In this document: one piece after another, positions 34,856-37,051 of the stretch
How positions within the stretch are numbered: the stretch's first letter is position 1
Layout of the letters: each line of letters opens with the position of its first letter
NCBI GenBank assembly: GCA_964447525.1
Contig: CAYUSU010000008.1
Span: 1-37,051 of the forward strand
Origin: JAFGDH01 sp964447525
GTDB taxonomy: Archaea; Aenigmatarchaeota; Aenigmatarchaeia; QMZP01; QMZT01
DNA: 37,051 bases
Direction: 5' to 3'
The notes under the pieces: generated by a model
Told to the model about the DNA's origin: nothing
Databases searched by the model: none
The model's input: only the letters and a program-made list of their open reading frames with translations
Program-made: the position numbers and the translations under genes

Positions 34856-36375
34856 AAAACGAAGTCAAGAAAAAGAAGTGCTGGTTTTATTCTGAACAGG
34901 TAAAAGAACATTTTTTTAACCCGAAGAATATCTTCAAAACGGATGAAGAAGCCAAGAATTACAAAGCCGATGGCGTCGGTACGGTGGGGAGTCCCGCATG
35001 TGGAGACGTGATGAAGATGTGGATCAAAGTCGATCATAAAACCAACCGTATAACAGAATGCAAATACCAGACTTTCGGATGTTTTATTAATGGAGAAGAA
35101 ATTCATACACCGAATGGATTTATAGAAATTGATAAATTCAATTTAGGCGATACTGTTTATAACCATAAAGGCGAAGAAGCAATAGTTGAAGAGACTTATA
35201 GAGAAAAATATGATGGGAAAATATTAAGAATTATTCCACTTGTGTCAAAATTTAATACATTAAGTGTGACAGGTATGCATCCTATTCTCGTGGTTAAAAG
35301 AAAATGGTTAAAAAATGAAAAACAAAAACACACGGATTTTCTTAGAATTAAAAATTTGGATGAATTAAAAGAAATTGAACCTGAATTTGTTCTGGCAAAA
35401 GAAATTGAGAAAGGTGATTATCTAATATACCAATATCCTAAAAAAATTGTTGATGATAAAAGATTAACGTTGAATCACATAAAACTTCTAGGTTATTATC
35501 TTTCTGAAGGCTATTTAATGTCAGAAGAAAAAAAATCTGGTGAATATGGTACTCTTGCATTCTCATTTAATAAAAATGAAAAAAACTACATAGAAGAATT
35601 GAAAAAATTATTAAAAATTTGTTTTAAAAAGGATGCGAAAGAGAGAACCAGAGGAAATGTTTCAGAAATTTATATTTGTAACAGGAATGCGATCCGTTTT
35701 TTTGATAAATATTGTTCTCATATGGCCAAAAAAAAGACATTACATAAAGATTTAATGCTATTACCTAGGAAAAAACAGGAAATTCTACTTGAATATTATT
35801 TCAAAGGCGATGGACATATTTACAAAGATAAGAGAGGGAATAGACAAAATCAATTCTATATGACTACCGCTTCAAAACAGCTTGCATTCCAATTGCAGAC
35901 GATAATCGCAAGACTTGGATATTTTGCAACGATTTCAAAAAGAATGACTGTACCGAGTGTCATAGATGGTAGAGTAATCGAGAGTAAGGAATCATATGTT
36001 ATTGTTTACATTAAGAACAAAAAGAAAAAATATTTTGTTAAAAAAACTGATGATTATTTTTTAGTTCCAATATCAAAAATCGAGCAAGTTAATCATACAG
36101 GATATGTAAACAATCTTCAAATTACAAGTAAAAATAAATCCTATCTGGCAAAAGGTTTCGCAGTTCATAATTGCGCGAGTGCGATTGCATCGACGTCAAT
36201 ACTTTCGGTAATGGTCACGGAAAACGGCGGGATGAAGATCGAGGATGCCATGAAGATTAGGCCGGCAGACATAATCAAAGGTCTCGGAGGACTTCCTGCC
36301 AGAAAGGTTCATTGTTCGGTCCTCGGTGATCAGGCCCTGCGGGCAGCGATAAACGATTATCTGAAGAAGGGTTAG
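34852..36375 (+). CDS. iscU: Iron-sulfur scaffold IscU/NifU-like, interrupted by an intein
   Basis: The 507-residue precursor is a 143-residue scaffold with a 364-residue intein. Extein residues 1-76 end at YQTFG; the rest resumes as CASAIASTS. The three cluster ligands are present: C50 in SPACGDVM, the +1 Cys of the C-extein in CASAIAS (C441 of the precursor) and the Cys of KVHCSVLGD. The intein lies directly before the second ligand, so the scaffold cannot work until splicing. The start overlaps the iscS stop (ATGA), so desulfurase and scaffold are made together. The gene ends tail-to-tail with the AlkD-like gene, overlapping by 4 nt. Confidence 0.96.
   Translation: MKNEVKKKKCWFYSEQVKEHFFNPKNIFKTDEEAKNYKADGVGTVGSPACGDVMKMWIKVDHKTNRITECKYQTFGCFINGEEIHTPNGFIEIDKFNLGDTVYNHKGEEAIVEETYREKYDGKILRIIPLVSKFNTLSVTGMHPILVVKRKWLKNEKQKHTDFLRIKNLDELKEIEPEFVLAKEIEKGDYLIYQYPKKIVDDKRLTLNHIKLLGYYLSEGYLMSEEKKSGEYGTLAFSFNKNEKNYIEELKKLLKICFKKDAKERTRGNVSEIYICNRNAIRFFDKYCSHMAKKKTLHKDLMLLPRKKQEILLEYYFKGDGHIYKDKRGNRQNQFYMTTASKQLAFQLQTIIARLGYFATISKRMTVPSVIDGRVIESKESYVIVYIKNKKKKYFVKKTDDYFLVPISKIEQVNHTGYVNNLQITSKNKSYLAKGFAVHNCASAIASTSILSVMVTENGGMKIEDAMKIRPADIIKGLGGLPARKVHCSVLGDQALRAAINDYLKKG
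35080..36171 (+). mobile_element. Intein with LAGLIDADG homing endonuclease, in iscU
   Basis: This 1092-nt in-frame element encodes 364 residues. It begins with C1 (CFINGEEIHTPNGFIEI, block A), has block B SVTGMHPILVV with T and H, two LAGLIDADG-type motifs each with an acid (LLGYYLSEGYL near 35490 and LLEYYFKGDGHI near 35790), block F VNNLQI...YLAKGF and ends AVHN before +1 Cys. All splicing residues are present, and both endonuclease motifs keep an acidic residue, so the element may be active. It is much richer in A+T than the flanking iscU and iscS sequence, which suggests fairly recent arrival. Confidence 0.95.
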
Positions 36376-37051
36376 ACTTTCCTTTTCATTCTTTCCTGAA
36401 CCTTCTCGCTTTTCAGTTCTCTCAGGGCGTCAGCAGCGATCCATCTCGCTGACTTGGAATCGATCTTTCGAATCTCTTCCGCGATCCTGATCGCTTTCTT
36501 ATTCAAACGCGCGTTTCGTTTACCAATTTGTCTGAGCGCCCAGTTAACCGCTTTCTTCACGAAGTTCCTTTCATCCTTCGCTTCCCTTTTTATGATCTTG
36601 AAGTATTTTTCGAACTCGTCATCCTTGGAAATTTTATCATGTACAGCCTTCTGGCACATCAGAACGAAACCCATCCTCTTGATGAATTCCTCTTCCCTTT
36701 TAGTCCATTCCATGATCTTCTTTTCGGAGAACCGTGTCTTTGAAAAAAGAAACGAACAGATATCCACTATATCCCATGAATCGAAATCCTTCGCCCAGCT
36801 TTCCATCTGTTTCTCCGTCACCTTTTCAGGATCACCGATTATCGAAGCGAGAAGCCTTGCTTCGTGTATACCGGAATCCCACAAACGGAGAGAAATATCA
36901 TTGTTCTTACCAACGTCCTTCCCTATCTTTCTGATTGTCGGAAGGGACACGCCTAGAGTGTTTTGAGGATTGATTCCAAAACGGGCCATGCCCTCCACGC
37001 ATTTGGGATTGGAATGGGATTTGAGTTCCTTGATTATTTTTTCGTAATTCA
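36372..37051 (-). CDS. AlkD-like DNA alkylation repair protein (5' end outside window)
   Basis: The frame is open from the stop at 36372 to the right edge, giving at least 226 residues. Upstream of the GTG at 36998 it continues as KIIKELKSHSNPKCVEGMAR, which matches the N-terminus of the AlkD/COG4912 family, so GTG 36998 is not the start. Family features are GVSLPTIRKIGKDVG, HEARLLASIIGDPE, SWDIVDICSFLF and a C-terminal part with AVNWALRQIGKRN. These HEAT-repeat proteins excise alkylated bases. Cytoplasmic, no relation to iscU beyond adjacency. Confidence 0.9.
   Translation of the reverse strand, partial: NYEKIIKELKSHSNPKCVEGMARFGINPQNTLGVSLPTIRKIGKDVGKNNDISLRLWDSGIHEARLLASIIGDPEKVTEKQMESWAKDFDSWDIVDICSFLFSKTRFSEKKIMEWTKREEEFIKRMGFVLMCQKAVHDKISKDDEFEKYFKIIKREAKDERNFVKKAVNWALRQIGKRNARLNKKAIRIAEEIRKIDSKSARWIAADALRELKSEKVQERMKRKV

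Noticed and set aside
34852..36375. Fusion of IscU to an unrelated domain
   Set aside because: The IscU sequence resumes exactly after AVHN with its active-site Cys, and all intein blocks are present in order.

Overview
The window looks archaeal. It carries an archaeal-type triosephosphate isomerase, a class V (archaeal) fructose-1,6-bisphosphate aldolase/phosphatase, a GAPN-type dehydrogenase, COG1361-type surface proteins, TATA-like boxes about 25-30 nt upstream of many start codons (leaderless promoters), GGTGA/GGAGG ribosome sites, and a tRNA-Tyr with an intron after position 37 and no encoded CCA. Small wHTH regulators and LamG/DUF2341 surface proteins would fit a DPANN-like or other uncultured archaeon assembled from a metagenome, but the lineage cannot be fixed from this sequence alone. 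Two 100-N runs mark scaffold gaps.

Region 1 (1-18467, minus strand) is one uninterrupted reading frame of 6155 visible codons that runs off the left edge. It encodes a giant secreted or surface protein. From the N-terminus it has a hydrophobic anchor, two cadherin-like Ig domains, further Ig-like domains, a LamG domain split by a Gly-rich module that itself contains a C-type-lectin-like domain, a second intact LamG, a DUF2341 domain, an IgGFc-binding-like region, and at least ten tandem super-repeats of about 330 residues rich in N-glycosylation sequons. Its start overlaps, by 8 nt, a gene for a membrane-spanning wHTH protein with an Asn/Thr-rich ectodomain (18460-19485). The upstream intergenic DNA holds three palindromes and a divergent promoter.

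Region 2 (19485-20947) reads the other way: a coiled-coil wHTH protein, a membrane-anchored extracellular protein and a stand-alone CheY-like receiver. With region 1 this looks like a regulated cell-surface module.

Region 3 (21052-24963) is central carbon metabolism: fbp and gapN overlap by ATGA, facing a tpiA-HIT pair. The tpiA/HIT junction is split by an N gap flanked by an exact 55-bp duplication, which is almost certainly an assembly artefact.

Region 4 (25059-26967) has a COG1361-like membrane protein cut by the second N gap, the intron-containing tRNA-Tyr, and about 345 nt with no ordinary gene but two micro-ORFs with good ribosome sites.

Region 5 (26968-31794) is an export module: a membrane wHTH regulator divergent from a Met/His/Cys-rich secreted protein, a MacB/LolD-type ATPase, a lipoprotein, a COG1361 surface protein and a MacB/FtsX permease, with an 18-bp perfect palindrome in the shared promoter.

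Region 6 (31851-33070) has two poorly characterised proteins, the first possibly transglutaminase-like. Region 7 (33072-36375) is an iron-sulfur assembly locus: an Lrp-like regulator with a C-terminal Cys cluster, divergent from iscS and iscU. iscU carries a 364-residue LAGLIDADG intein placed exactly before an active-site cysteine. A partial AlkD-like gene closes the window.
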